DNA of 64,000 nucleotides, taken from positions 372,001 through 436,000 of the forward strand of contig JANTQA010000012.1 of NCBI GenBank assembly GCA_027625915.1. The letters are read 5' to 3'. Both the position numbers and the translations under genes were made by a program. A model generated the notes under the pieces. That model was not told where the DNA came from and ran no database searches. It saw only the letters and a list, made by a program, of their open reading frames with translations. The DNA is from Anaeramoeba flamelloides (lineage: Eukaryota > Metamonada > Anaeramoebidae). Below, piece by piece: positions 33,701 to 47,950 of this stretch (its first letter is position 1; the number at the start of each line of letters is the position of its first letter).

Positions 33701-36700
33701 TCTCGAAAATTTAAAAGCGAATTTTACAATGTTTTGAAACTCTATCTTGACAATGGAATGGATATTAACATAAGAGACGATCAATCTAATACTGCTTTAC
33801 ATTATTTATGTGAAACAAATTATAACAAATTAGTCAAAATTTTAATTGAAGAGGGTGCAGATCTTGATGCTCTAAACTTTTATAGATTTACCCCTTTGCA
33901 TACGGCATGTGCTAGTTGCCAATTGAAACCAAAAGCAATCCAATTGCTAATAACAAATGAAAACATTAATTTGTTTACAGAAAATGTCACTTCAAAGAGG
34001 GACCACTCCCAGAAAAATTTACACTATTCCTTTCCAAATCTTTATAATAAACAAATATTTTTGAATAAAAAGCAAAATGAAAAAAATCCCATTTTGAATA
34101 TTCATAGTGCTAGTGTTACAAAAAATAATGATGATGATGATGATAATGAACCAAATAATAATAATAATAATAATAAAAATAACGATAATAATGAAAATAA
34201 TAATAATAATAATAATAATGAAAATAATAATAATAAGAGCAAGCCAAATAATGACAAAAATAATAATGTCAAAAAGAAGCATAATCTAAATAAGCCAAAT
34301 AAGGGTAAAACGCCAATACATCTTGTTGCTTCGAATGCTAGACAATTCCCAATGATAGACTGGTATCAACGTATGCAAATCCTATTAAAAAATGGTGCAA
34401 ATCCAAATCTTCGAGATGACCAATCAAGAATACCATTACATTTAATATTCGCTAACGGGTTTAAAGGTGGGTTAAAGATGATTACAGAATTATTAATGGA
34501 ATATAATTCCGATCTAAATGCACGGGACATCAATAATAGCACCCCATTGCATTTTGCTAGTTTTTTTAAAGAATTCAATATAGAAAGTGGGAACCCACTT
34601 ACCGAAGACGCTAACTTTTTTGATCATAATAAAACTTGGAGACTCAAAAACGAAAATAAAAAAACAAGACAATCCAGAGAAAAATTAAAAATTAAGCACT
34701 CCAAGCTAATAAAATATTTAGTCATCAAAAAAAATGCAAATATAAATTTGAAAAATTTATATGATGAATACCCTCTACATTTGGCGTGTAGAAGTTCAAG
34801 CCATCTAGAAACAATTAAATTGTTAATTAATAAAAACACTAATGTGAATTCATTATCGAAATTTAATTTAAGTCTTTATTTTAAACAAATGAAAAAAAAT
34901 AATAATTTTATAAAAAGATTGAAAAGCAATTTGGAGAAAAATTTTAAGAAAAGTGAGAAATTTTTTTTTGAAACTGTTGAAAAGGGATTTGGATATACCC
35001 CTCTTCAATTTGCCTGTTTAACTTGTGATTTACCAGTAATTGAATATTTATTAAATAATGGAGCAGATCCAAATATTTTGGATCAATTAAATGAAAATAT
35101 TCTCTTTAAAATCATATTTAATGAAGATTATTTAAATATTTTTAATTATTTGATCCAAAATAATTATATTGTTATTAATAATAATAATGATGATGATGAT
35201 GATGATCAAGATAATAATCTTAATAATAATAATAATAATAATAATAATCTTAATAATAAAATAAATGTTAATCAATTAAATAATAAAGGAAATAATGTTC
35301 TACAAATTGCTTTAAAACATGGATTAAATTATAAAATTATCAAAAAATTAATTGAATTTGGAGTAAACATTCAAAATATCAATAAAAAGGGACAAACAGT
35401 ATTGCATCTTTTTGCTTTAAACTCATCATATTCACCGATATTTATTTATGAAAAATATAATTGTGAAAAAAAATATAATTTTAATAAGGAATCAAGGAAA
35501 AAAAGGAAAAAGAATTCTTTAAAGATTTTCAAGTTGTTAATCAAATCTTATTTAAATTGTGGTTTGGATTTAAATTTCAAACAAAAAAATAATAGTTTTA
35601 GTGATGAAATTTTTTCTTTGGAAAACATCCGTTATCGGTTTTTTCACGACAACGATACTAATAACGGCAATGATAATGATAACGATAATGATAATGATGG
35701 TCTAAAAAAAGAATATACTGGACAAACAGTACTGCATTTACTTTATGCTATTAATCAGGATTATGATATAATAAATTATGTTATTTCAAATGGTGGTAAA
35801 GTTAATAGTAAAGATTTAAATTTAATAACACCATTACATCTAGCAGCAGTTTTCCATGCACCTGTCAAGACAATTAAATTATTATTAGACAATGGCGCCG
35901 AATTAAATAGTAAAGATTCAAAAGGAAATACCCCGATATTTTATTTATTTAACCCCAGGATATTTACACAGAACCAATATGGAGAATCAACTAATTTTAC
36001 ATTCAATTTACAAAAAACTGTGGCATTATTTACAAAAAGTGGAGTCAATTTGGATGTAATTAACAATGGCAAAATGTCTATTTTTGATCTTTTAATGCAA
36101 TATAATTATAAAGATTATTTTCTTTATGAATTATTATTTGACAAAAATATAAAGATTTTTAATGACAAAAGAAATGACGATAATAGATCCTTTATAAGTT
36201 TTATTGAAAAAAATCCGATCTATTTTTCAAAGCTCTTATTAAATTATTGTTATAAATTATTTCAAAATGATCAAATAGATTTTTTACAATTTAATGCTAT
36301 TATAAGACAAATTTTCATTTCCCATTTCAGAATTTTGAATCAAGATATCGAAATTTTTGAAATCATTCTCAAAATTTTAACTTTTTGCAAAAAAAAAAAT
36401 ATACAAACTAATTTATCACGGCGTTTAACCCGTTACATTCTCGTAAATTCTAATTCTTTGAAAATTATCAAAATGTTTATTGAATATGAATACGATCTTA
36501 GCTTTGTGCATGAAGCTAATAATAATTCGCTTCTCCACATGGCCTGTTTAAATATTTGCGCAGAAAATGATGTGAACTTTAATCTTGGTTCATCCCCTCA
36601 GAAATTTTATAAAGATGCTGTTCAAATTAATTTATTAGAAGAAAAAAAGAAAGAAAAGAGATACAAAATAATAAAATACCTTCTTGAAAAGGATAATTCC

Positions 36701-38379
36701 AGAATAAATCATTTTAATAATAATAAAGATACACCCTTATCTGTGGCTTGCCTTGAAAACCTTGGTTTGAAAACAATTAAATTATTAGTGGAATATGGCG
36801 CAAAGGTTGATTTGAAGAAATTATGGCAAAAGGAACAGGAAAAAAAAAAATTTGCTTTGAAAAAAAAGCAAAGCAAGATTGAGATTGATAATGTTGAAAA
36901 AATGAGAAAAGCTGATCAAGAAAAAAATCATGGAAAGAAATCTAACCAAAAAAGTGCAAAAATGGAAATTGAAAAGGAAGCATATAAAGAAGAAGAAGAA
37001 GAAGAAGAAAAAGGGAAAAAAAAAACAAATCGAAAAGGATATTAAGAATAATGACAATGATGAAGAAGAAGAAGAAAAAGAAAAAAAAGAAAAGGAATTA
37101 AAAGAAAATGAAAAAATTCAGAAAAAAATTGAAAAAACAAATGAAATTGAAAAAGAAACAGAAACAAAAAAAGAAACAAAAAAAGAAACAAAAAAAGAAA
37201 CAAAAACAGAAACAAAAATAGAAAGGGAAAAATCTAAAGAAACAGAAAATGAAAAACCAAAACCAAGAGAAATTAAAAATAATAAAACAACATCAAATCA
37301 AAAAAATCAAAAGCCAACTGATAATGTTACAGGAAGCGGAAGGGAAAGAAGTCAACAACCGGGAGTTCAACCAAATTTACCAATAGTGACACCTAATATA
37401 TCTTCATTGCTTACATCGATTTGTGAAAGCAACCCCGATGTTGAAACTATGAAATATTTATTTGAAAATGGGGCAAAATTGGAATTGGAAGATTTAAATT
37501 TGCACCCTTTTGTAAAATCTTGTTCCCATCAGAAGTGTTCTCGTAAGACAATGGAATATATATTAAAAATCACCCCAAAAGAAAAGCAACCTTTAATTTT
37601 AGAAAAATCGTTAGACAATGTCTTTACAAATGAAGATTTCGATTCAGAATTGATCAAATTCTTAATTACATTAAATGCACCAATTAAAGATTACGCCAAC
37701 CCAGAAGGTGCCACAGCACTTCACCTTATCTGCAAAAAGCATCATTACAAATTAATACCTTTATTAATTAAAAATGGGTTGGATGTCAATGCAGTTAACG
37801 ATCAGGGATTATCTTCTTTAGATTATATATTTGAAAGTTTGGGGGATTGCAATTTATCGCGGAATCTCATTTTAACAGCAATGGCTTTAATTGATCATGG
37901 TGCAGATGTTAATATGCAATCAAAGATTTCTCTTGAAACAGCAATTCATAAAGTGGTGGCATTAAAAGGCAGCCTCGAAATATTTCGATATATTATAAAC
38001 AAATCAATAAAAAAACCCAATCTCAATATTAGAGACGCTTTTAATCAAACACCTTTAGATTTTTTTACAACTAACTCGAATGGGATCGAAATGTTAAAAA
38101 TTTGTATCAATAATCAAAAAAAAATTTATTTTAACCAAGACGCAATTAAAAAGTCCTTAGGAACACCAAATTGTCAAAACGAGATTAAAAAATTGTTATT
38201 AACATACCAAAGTCTACAAAATGATTTTCTTCAATTAACTTTAAATGGTAAAGAAAACTCTTTTGAGACAGATTTGGTTATAAATAATTCTGTAAAGGAT
38301 TTCCATTTACATAAATGGGTTATCAAAATGAGATTTTATATTTATTTTAATCATGACGATAATAATAATAAGGATAAGG

Positions 38380-38410
<31 letters not shown>

Positions 38411-39116
38411 GGATGATAAGTGTGAGAAAGAATTCTTTGAACGTTTTATTAATACTATGTCCTTACAAAATGCAATTACTATAAATCAGATAATACATTG
38501 GATATATACTGGAGAAATTGAAATTGATTTGCAAAATTTTAATAAATCATTGAAAAAAAGAGAAGAACAAATTATAAAGAAAAACTTTCATTATCCTCCA
38601 AAACAAGAACTAAATGTCGAAACTCAAAAAACAAAAATTGTCATTCAAAAAAATGAAAAAAAAATATTAAAACAAAAAAATAGATTGATTGAAATTATAA
38701 AAGAAATTGATCCCACAATTAATTCAATGTCGTTATTTAAAAAAAAATCAGGTAAAAATGGATTATTAAATGATTTGAATATATATTATGGATTGAAGAA
38801 AAAAAAATCAAATTCAATGAATTTCAAAATAATTGTTAAGAATGTGCCAATTACTGTCCATAAAGAAATCTTGTTTACAAGAAGTAAATTATTTAAAGAA
38901 ATGTTCTTAAATTTAGATCAAATGGAATCGGTCGTCGACTATTCAGGACTTGATGTTCAAACAATAAAAATACTGATCAAATTTTTATACACAGAATCCA
39001 TTCCTAAGAATTTATCAAATGATATTTTGGATCAACTTTATGACGCTGTTGAATATTTCCAATTATCTAAAAATTCATTTTTATATTATTTAATTGAAGA
39101 AAATTATCAAAACTAA
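30746..39116 (+). CDS. Giant ankyrin-repeat protein with two C-terminal BTB domains
   Basis: Starts MFEAIKNNNLSAVSKLISEA and would be about 2,790 residues. At least 20 ankyrin repeats are readable (GNTPLHQCVL, TPIHYACLANYDPKIIEYL, NTALHYLCETNY, ITPLHLAAVFHAPVKTIKLL, DTPLSVACLENLGLKTIKLL). Asn and Thr/Asn tracts interrupt them, as does a Lys-rich stretch at 31160-31400. After a Lys/Glu linker come further repeats (ATALHLICKKHHYKLIPLL), BTB-1 (DFHLHKWVIKMR, about 38270-38540) and BTB-2 (FKIIVKNVPITVHKEILFTR, about 38820-39090). The frame changes by one base at the A10 run 37016-37025: the first frame stops at 37045 and the other continues to 39116. The paired BTBs match the RCC1-BTB genes here. 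Ankyrin and BTB are protein-binding modules; a scaffold or ubiquitin-adaptor role is inferred. Confidence 0.88.
32286..32410 (+). repeat. ACC/AAC trinucleotide tract encoding poly-Thr then poly-Asn
   Basis: (ACC)n grades into (AACACC)n and (AAC/AAT)n, encoding Thr, Thr-Asn and Asn runs inside the ankyrin protein. More Asn tracts occur at 34150-34220, 35180-35250 and 38360-38410. Confidence 0.9.
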
Positions 39117-40874
39117 TAATTTTCTTTGACTAAATGTTCTTTTACTTTACTTTACTTGAAAAAATATTTTTTTTTTAGACATGAAGATTTTTCTAAAGAT
39201 TTTATTTGAAAAAAATCTTGTTCGTAGATACTAAATAAATACGGTGTTATAATACTTGATAATTATCATAATACCTATCAAGTGAATTAATAAAAACCCT
39301 AAATTAGAATTTTTTTTTTTTTATTTTTTTTAAATACACAATTTGTTCTATACAAATGAGTTTTTTCTCTAATTAAAAAATTTAAATTTTATAAGGGGTA
39401 AGATCAAAGTTTTTATTATAATAAACCCCATTCCAAATATTTGGACATCACAGAAACTTCCAAAATAAGGGGAAAAAATCTCAATTTGTTTTTATTGTTT
39501 ACAAAAATAGGTAAAAAAAAACTCAATTTAATATATTTTTTTAGATATATTAATTTACCAGTCAAAGGAGAATAGTTGTAATTGATAGATTACATGTGTT
39601 TAAAGGGTTTGGATTGATATTAGAAGGAAAAATTTACAATTTGGAAATTTCTAAATTGAAATCATTTTTTAACATTTTTACTTTTTTATGCTTTTTTTGC
39701 AACCTAATTCATTTGTAAATTTTTTTGATAGTGGAGAATCAATAGTCACAAGTTTGTAATCGGTTATTCTAATGTTATTGAAACTAAAAAAAAAAGATTA
39801 TTGAGAAATAATATGGATTTCTTATAAAATTTTCTTTTGATCTTTGATTGGAGATCAAAATGAACATTATTGTTTTCCTAAATAGTGCTCAAAGAATTTC
39901 AAGTTTTTCTATTTTTAAGAAAATCTATTGATTAATAAGTTTTACTTCAGATAGATATCAACTATTTTTTGATGTTTATTATTTACTAATTATTTCTTAT
40001 TTTTTCTTTAAAGGTCAATTTAAAAAAAAAATAATTGATGAAAACTTTTTTAATGTTTTTTTGATTTGAACATCTTATACTAATTTTTACAATTTTTATC
40101 GAAAATTAAAATGGTTAACTATATGATTTTTTTTGAGTAAATATATTGATTTTTAAAGGTGATTAAGATTCCCTCATTTTTCTTAAGTATGATTTGAGTT
40201 TTCAAAGATTTTTTTAATAAAAGTGTATATCAATAAAATAATAATAAAAGTACAATGAAAAAAAAAAAGAATATAATAAAGAATATATATTTATAAAAAA
40301 AAATGAAAAAAGAAAAAGAAAAGCAAAAAGTAAAAAAAATAGTAATAATTATTGAGAATAAAATTATAAAAAATATTATGATCTAAAAAGTGCCATGTTA
40401 TTTTGAGTTAAAGATAGAATTAAACACATTGGAATGGTTTTTTCTAACAAGTAAACTGGGTACATCGAGTTCAAAAAGAGTTTTTTATCAAACTTATATT
40501 TCCTTCTTTTCAATTCAATTAAGAGGGGTGAAGTATTTTGTTACAAAACTTTTCACTTTGCTTTTAAATAAAATCTTAAAGAACCTTGAAATCTAGAATT
40601 ATCATTATTGTTTATTATAACTTTTTGAATATTTATTTCAAAATTATGTCTATATAATTTTAGTTCTTTGAATTTTTTAATGGTTTCTTTGAATAATTAA
40701 CACTTCATTGGCAAATATATTGTTATTTTTTAAAAAATGTATTAAACAAGTGGTTAATTATTAAAAAGGAATAATTCCAAAATTAAATATTTTAAAAATT
40801 AGGTTATCTCTTAAAAATAAGAATTGAGTTTTTCTCAATTATGATATTATAATTTTGTTTAAATATTAACTGTT
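39117..40874. other. Intergenic stretch with an isolated element end at 39421
   Basis: No gene. AAACCCCATTCCAAATATTT at about 39421 resembles the ends of the elements at 5344-5857 and 43364-46116 and may be a solo or truncated terminus. Confidence 0.4.
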
Positions 40875-41337
40875 CTGGAAAAAAGGTGAAGCAGGAAAAA
40901 AAAAAGTTCCAACACCAGTTTTTAATGGGAATATTAATAGAACCTGAAAACGAAAAGTAAAATCATTTAAAAAAAGAAGAAACCAATAACTTCAAATAAT
41001 AATTCATGATATTATTTTCAATTAAACGAACAAACATAATTTAAATTTACTTATATATCAAAATTGTTTATCTGATTTTGGAGATCAGAAAAATAATCAA
41101 TTTTTTGAAAAAAATTTAAATAATTGATCAATCAAAGAAACACCCAAATCAAAAAGATACGATATAAAAACTGCCATGGTGTTGATTCCTTCGTTTTCTC
41201 TTTATTTATTTATTTATTTTTTGTTTGATTAATTGATTTTATTTTGATTTTTCGTTTTCAGGTTCTATTAAGGTTCGCAATTAAAAATATTATTGAACTT
41301 TTTTTCCCTGTTTCTCTTTTTTTCCAGAAAGGCAAGA
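40875..41337. mobile_element. Foldback element, family F, unsplit copy
   Basis: CTGGAAAAAAGGTGAAGCAG at the left is mirrored by the right end TTTCTCTTTTTTTCCAG. Inner landmarks are ATTAATAGAACCTGAAAACG and TTTTCAGGTTCTATTAAGG. The interior GGAGATCAGAAAAATAATCA followed by ATTTTTTGAA is the uninterrupted version of the site where a LINE inserted in the 57-60 kb copy. Confidence 0.65.
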
Positions 41338-43363
41338 ATTATTTCTGAAAGTTGTAATCAGTGAGATATGAACTGTATAAAAAATGTTCATTTTACGCAT
41401 TTTTTCCACTTTTACAGATGGAGTTTTTACTTTTTAAGATAATTCAATTGAAGGATCTTGATGAAGATGATAAAAAGATAATCTAAGTTATTTTTTATAA
41501 ACTCAAAAAAAGATTTTACTGTTGTCAAAATAATCTAAATGAATAGAAAACTATAATCTAAGTTTCAAAATATAAAGTGTGTTATTTTTTTTTAGTTGAT
41601 TTATATCTTAAGAGATCAAAGAAACCGACTACAAATGATGATTAAATATGTGATTGGTTTGGTAAGGTTTTAATATTTTTAAAAGAAATTCTAAAAATGA
41701 AGCATCAAAATTGGTAAATTTTTCTTAAAAAGAAGAGTTAATTTTTGTTGAAAATTATTATCAATATTAAAAAAAAAAACATTTCAAAAAAAAATGAGAA
41801 TTATGAAAAATTTTGAACAAATAGCAATCATCGTTTAAATTTTACTAAAAATATCAGGATTTTTTACCTTCAAAATTAATTTCGACTTCGGTATACTGTG
41901 GGTAGTGAATTATATTTTACTTTGAAACAATAAGAAAAAAAAATATGGATTATATTTTGAAAAATGAATTAGGGTCTTTTAATACAAATTATTTTGATCA
42001 CTGTAATCCTCATTGAATTTTTTGAATCTATTTCAAAAATTAATTATGAATTTAATCATTTAACTAAAGGGTAACATTTCGAGGTGAAAACGGTGAAATT
42101 TTTGATCAAAAAAACTCTTAAAAGAGTTCCATTATCTGAGTTAAATTTACACGTATTAATTTATTTAAAAAAAAAAGGAAATTTTTCACAATTACAACAA
42201 TTTTCACAATTTATCCCTTTCTTCTAATATCCTTCAAAATCTTTTCAAAATTTGATTTTACAATTTCATTCATTCCATTTTAAATCCAACAAAATAAAAG
42301 GATTTCTCTATGTTTTCTAAATATTTTTTATAATTAATTTTACAAGTTTTAAATGTTTTAAATTTGAACTTGTACTTGAAAATCTCTAAAAACCATTTAT
42401 TTTTGAAAATAATTCTATCAAATATCTAATTGAAAATTTTTTATAATTTTTTTTTTGTTGATTATTTTGGTTTGAAATTATAACATTTTTGTCAAATTTC
42501 TTCTAAAAATAAATTCTTTTTGAGAACTGAATTAAAAAATAATAACAATAACTAAATACCCTTCCTGGTGAGAACATAGTCTTTGGAACACAGAAAATAT
42601 TATTTTTGTCAAATAATTTCTTGTAAAAAAATTAATTAAAAATGTTTGAAATCCAAAATTTTTATTGATGCCTTAAATTTCGTTAAATGTTTGAGCCTTA
42701 AATGTTGAAATGGCTATAATATACTTAAGAATTAATTAATTTTAAAACTAAACTTTTTGATTTTTTTAGTAAATTTTAAAATAATAATTCAATAAGTTCA
42801 AAAAAAAATTTTTATTAAATTTTTTCGATAATAGACTTTTCTTAATTTGGAAAGAAGAGTTACAAAAGAACAAGTTAATGTGTATGATATAAAGTGTGCT
42901 GGGGAATTTTAGATTAGATTAGCCGAATTTCTCTTCTGGTGGGGGGGGGGGTTAAATAAGGTTTGATTTGTTTCACCTTCAATAACGTAAGTTTATTGTG
43001 TATAGGGTTAGATATTACTAGGTTATTTTTAGATTGCATTAAAGATTACAATATTTTTGCTATAGATACACAATTAGAAATATTCTTTACAAATACATTT
43101 TCTCCCATTTCTTAATATTTCTGTAATAATAATTATAACTTCTATTCACATCTAAGTTTTCTACTCTTTTTATACAAAATATGTAAAATACTACCCCTAA
43201 AAAATATTCAATTTTTACTGGTTTTTCTACTTTCAACCAAAATAATTTTTTTTTTTAATAAAATTGAAATTTACTATTAAACTAGGATGTTTACCTCTCA
43301 TATATATTAAATTGTTTTCATAAAGTTTTTCTAACCTTTAAAAAAAATAGACTAGTGAATATA
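41338..43363. other. Intergenic stretch without a gene
   Basis: AT-rich. A half-copy of MITE family P appears at about 42665-42720 (TGCCTTAAATTTCGTTAAAT), too decayed to delimit. An isolated G run lies at about 42939-42950. Confidence 0.5.
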
Positions 43364-44444
43364 AACCCCAATTCAAAATTTTTAACAGACCAAAATTCGA
43401 TTTGTGAAAAAAAAAACTTATTTAATCAATTCAAGAAGATTTACCCAATTAGAACCATCCACCAATTGAAATGTTAACACTTGTTTATAAATTACAATAC
43501 TCACAAAACAATAAATAAATAATTATCAATACAAATAAATCTTGGGTATGTTAAAAATTTTGGAGAGAGCAAAACAAAACAATACATTAGTAAATTTGTT
43601 GAAATTCTATTAGGATTATTGATCGATCAAAGGTTAGATACTGCCAACTAATTTTATTTGAGTTCTTCTATTTGGAACAACTCAACTTTAACATAATATC
43701 AATTGTTCAAAAAAAATTTGATCCAACGAAACAAATTACGTAATTCAAACAATGAAATGAAAAGAAAAACTAAAAGATGAAAAAATGATTTTCATATTTC
43801 ACAAAAATCAAAATTATCTCCAATTTCAATGAAATTATATTATTGTGATTGTTTGGAACGTTTTAACTGTGTGGAAAATTTTGAATTTTAGTTTATATTA
43901 CTCAAAATAATACTTGCCTTAAACTATATTCTTTGTTTCAAAATATAACCTGTGCTTTTTTATTCTAGTTCCAATATAAAATATAATTTATTGTCAAAAT
44001 TGTATACATAATTTAAAATCAATTTTATAAGTAAAATCCTGGATATTTTCAGTCAAATTTAAATTTTGATCGTAGATTTGTTAAAAATAAGTCTATATTT
44101 TTTCATATTTATTGAAATTTTTTTGTTTTTTTGATGATAAAAAAAATTGATTAAAAATTAACTCTATTTTTTGAGATAAATTTTGCGATTTGATGCTTCA
44201 TTTTTAGAATTACTCTTTGTTATAAGGTATTTTAACGAAATCTTGTACAATATTTATTTTAGGGTTTATTATTGTTTTTTTTTCATCCCTTGGTGTATAG
44301 GTCTTCGATAAAAAAGACAAATGCTTATTATTTTTCTAATTGTGTTAAACTTTTCTGTACACGTTATTTTGATAATAGTATTACTTCTAAATTCTTTGTT
44401 GGGGATTATTTATAACTTTGAATCTTGAAAAAAAAGGGGGAATA

Positions 44445-44485
<41 letters not shown>

Positions 44486-46116
44486 TCGCTAATTACAAAC
44501 TATTTACTTTAAATACAGTCAAATTGATTTTGAAAAAATAGTAAAGTGTGTTCGATAGCCAATGTTTTCTGATCTACACAAGTATAAATATGAATTTTGT
44601 AAAAAAATAGAGTTTTTTACAATTTTAGATATTAATAAAGAGATTAATATATTTCTTCAAATTTAAACAATATTAAACGAAACACTCTTTTGTATTATTG
44701 AGCTTTTAATGGATTTTCAAGATAAAATCTTTTTGTGAACACCAATACTTTTTTTGAAAAAATTTGTTTTAAAAATTAAAAAGTTGGTATTCTCCAAACG
44801 ATTTTTTGATTAAAATTATTATTAGTATATTAAAATAATCAGATATTATCTTCACTATTACCAAAAATTTGGGTAAATACATAGAACTCTTTATTTATCT
44901 CAAAAATTGTAAAAACTCTATTTTTTACAACTTTCATATTTACACTAGTTTTGTTGTTTTTATAAAAATTAGAATGGTGTAAAAATAAACAAAAATTCAA
45001 AATTTTTATTATAACTATAATAGTTCATAGAATCTAGGTATTATAATTTCTTTTAAATTTGAAATAATTTTGATTTTTTTAAAAAGTGGAAAATAATTTT
45101 TTCATCTTTTAGTTTTTTGTTTTCATTTCATTTTTTGTATTACGCAACTTGTTTCGTTTGATCAATAATTTTCTTTTGAACAATTGATATTTGGTTCAAG
45201 TAAGGTATTTCCAAAAAAAGTGGGGCGTTTTTTTATATACATTTCTTAAAAAATCATCGTTACTAGTAAACGTATTCATAATTTACAATATAAAATTAAT
45301 TTCAATTCCAATTGAATCAATGACCTCTGTATTTATTTCCAAATATATTTGATGAAATATTCCCAAAAATTAAAAAAAAATAGCACTTTTTTTGGTGAAA
45401 ATGGTGTATGATCAATTTCAATAGAAAACTGGAAATCTGGAAAATTTACCATTGGTTTTTAAAACAAAAAAAAAATACAGCCATATGTTATCAGTTCTAT
45501 TTGAAAATTTGTTTAGATTAAAAAAGTTATGAAAAAAATTTTTTCGATCAAAAATAAAATAATTAATACATATTTTCCCTCTTAAAAAATATCAGATAAA
45601 ATCCAGATCAAAATATTAAATATCTTTTCCTAATGTTATACAATACTAAGAAACAAATTCAAGTATTCTCAGGAATCAAAAAACGGTATTTAATGATTTT
45701 GTATATTTAAATTATTTTTGAAGATTGAGCTTCATAAATATATTTGAAAATAAATTTTCCCTACTTTTTTGGAAATAGCTTAGTATCTTCCAAATAGAAG
45801 AACTCAATTAAAATTAGTCAATGGTATCTAATCATTTGATCGATCAATCTTCCTAATAGAATTTAAAAACATATTTATCAACATATTTTTTTGTTTTGAT
45901 CTCTCCAAAATTTTTAACACAATGATATTTTATTATTATTGATAATTATTTATTTCTTTTTTTTTTTCTGAGTTAATGTAATTTAAAAACAATTGTTAAT
46001 ATTTCAATTTGTGAATGGTTTTAATCTGGTATTTTTTTCTTGAATTGATTAAATAAGTTTTTTTTTTAACAAATTGTATTTTAGGTGTGTTAAAAATTTT
46101 GAATTTTTGTTCCATT
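43364..46116. mobile_element. Large foldback element with about 330-bp inverted arms
   Basis: The left arm (43364-43700) and right arm (45780-46116) are mirror images with moderate divergence: AATTCAAAATTTTTAACAGA against the reverse complement of GTGTTAAAAATTTTGAATT, AAACTTATTTAATCAATTCA against its mirror, and GATTGATCGATCAAA-like sequence in both. The 2-kb interior has no open frame. An (AT)n run lies at about 44447-44481. Blocks near 44600 and 44930 form a further inner inverted pair (AAAATAGAGTTTTTTACAA). A non-autonomous or dead DNA element. Confidence 0.65.
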
Positions 46117-47950
46117 AAATATTATTTTTTTTTTTGATTTAATAGAGTTTTAATTTTTTCTTATATTAATAATTATTTATTTTGTGTTTTATCAAAAAAT
46201 ATGAACTTTAAATTGAATACCAGAGTTGTTGAACCTTTATTTTGAAAAAATCTGAATAAAAATTCAACCAATGAAAAATAAAATAATTTTTTTATCCATT
46301 TCCCATTTCTCAATCCCAGTTCTCTTTTTTCTTTATTTTTGTTTTGATTAGAGAAAACTCCCATTAACAATGCAAAATTCAATCACAACTTCGAAAGTAT
46401 AGAAGGGCCTCAAAACCCAGATTAAAATACACACAATTATTCAAAACTCCCACATTTCAAAATCCTTCAAAAAACTTCAATTATTTCTCGAATATTTCTA
46501 AAATAACATTTAAATCCTTACAAAAATCATAAAATATTAAAACACAGGTTATTGAACAGGTATTTCGAATAATTAATGGGATAAAATTTCACTTTATGTT
46601 TTTCAATCAAAATTCTTCGTTTGATTTTAGATTCTTAGTATTCCAAAGGTGTCAACCTAAAATATTTAACAAAAAAGTTTCAAAAAGAGAAATAGAGACA
46701 ACAAATCTCAATCTATTTCTTTGAAACTATCTTATTATTTTACCTTGTGAAAACGAAAATAAAGTAAAAATTCAATCCTAGTTATTCTTAAAATAACAGT
46801 ATTGGAAGATTAAGCCAAAAAAAAATGTCGACAATTCGAAACCAAAAATTGGTAAAATAACCCAAGATCAAAAAAATTTAAATTTTAAGTATTTTTTAAT
46901 CCTTGAAAGCTATGTGTATATTTTAAAATAATATCTTTCAATCCACCAAAAGTTTAATTTATTCAATTCTAGAATTTTAATCAGTTATCTTAATAAGTAA
47001 AAATTTCAATTTTGATAAACAATTGATAATACTACTTTCGTTTTCTCAAAACCCAATTTACAAACTCTTCAGAGTTGATCAAAATAAACTCAATTACCCA
47101 AAGTTCTTTTGATGGCTTAATTATTATAACCAAACTTTTTAAGCTAACAATTTACAAAACAAGTCAACATCAATAAAAATATTCCAAAAGAAAAGGAAAT
47201 TACAATCGATCACAAAACAGAATTTCAAATTAAGAACTGTCTCAAATTTCTTGAAACCTTTTTGTTACACTTATGTTTGGTAAAGTCAAAAATATTTTCG
47301 AAATCTAAAAAAAAAAATTTAAAAATAATTACCAAGAATTAACTTTGATATGTATCCAAAAAATACCTTGAAATTGAAAAGTTTCCTCTCTAAAAGCAGA
47401 TCTTTTAATTATTGACTTTGCTACCAATTTCACATTTCCGTAAGTGAAAAAAATATGTCGACTTTTTCATTTTCAATGAAAAGACAAAAAAAAAAAAAAA
47501 AAGCTAAATTATTGACTCCGAACCTTGAGTATTTAAATCTTATTAGTTTCTACAATCAATAAATTAGAAAAATCCGAAAAAAAAATACCCTTATTTTCCA
47601 AATAATTAAAGTAATTGTTGCTATTTAAAGTTCAATAATATTTCTACTTGTTGTTAGTTGAAAAAACCAAAAGATCAACCCAAAATCAAATCTTAATAAT
47701 CTTTCTTATAATTAAATAATGATTTCTTTCAAAAAGTTTTGAGTTTGATAATTTTTAGTTTCACAACATTTAAATTTCCTAGTTTCTCCAATAAGAAATT
47801 GATCTCTGAAATTAAATTGAATTCAGATTGAAACAAATCTAGAAAAAAAGAAACAAGTTAAAAATAAACCAAAGTCATTTTTTTTTTCCCTTTTCCATAA
47901 AACTTTTTCTTCTGGGGTTATTGTTAACTCACAATTTTTTCAACCACTAA
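46117..47950. other. Intergenic stretch upstream of the MLKL/HeLo-like gene
   Basis: No supportable gene or repeat. The sequence becomes slightly less T-run-rich toward 47 kb. The promoter of the downstream gene should lie near its 3' end. Confidence 0.4.

Noticed and set aside
34019-34289. Ile/Met-rich open frames opposite or beside the ankyrin gene
   Set aside because: They are off-frame readings of AAT/GAT trinucleotide tracts encoding poly-Asn in the real gene.
40390-40596. A 68-codon plus-strand open frame
   Set aside because: No motif, no neighbours and no repeat support; a chance frame in AT-rich DNA.
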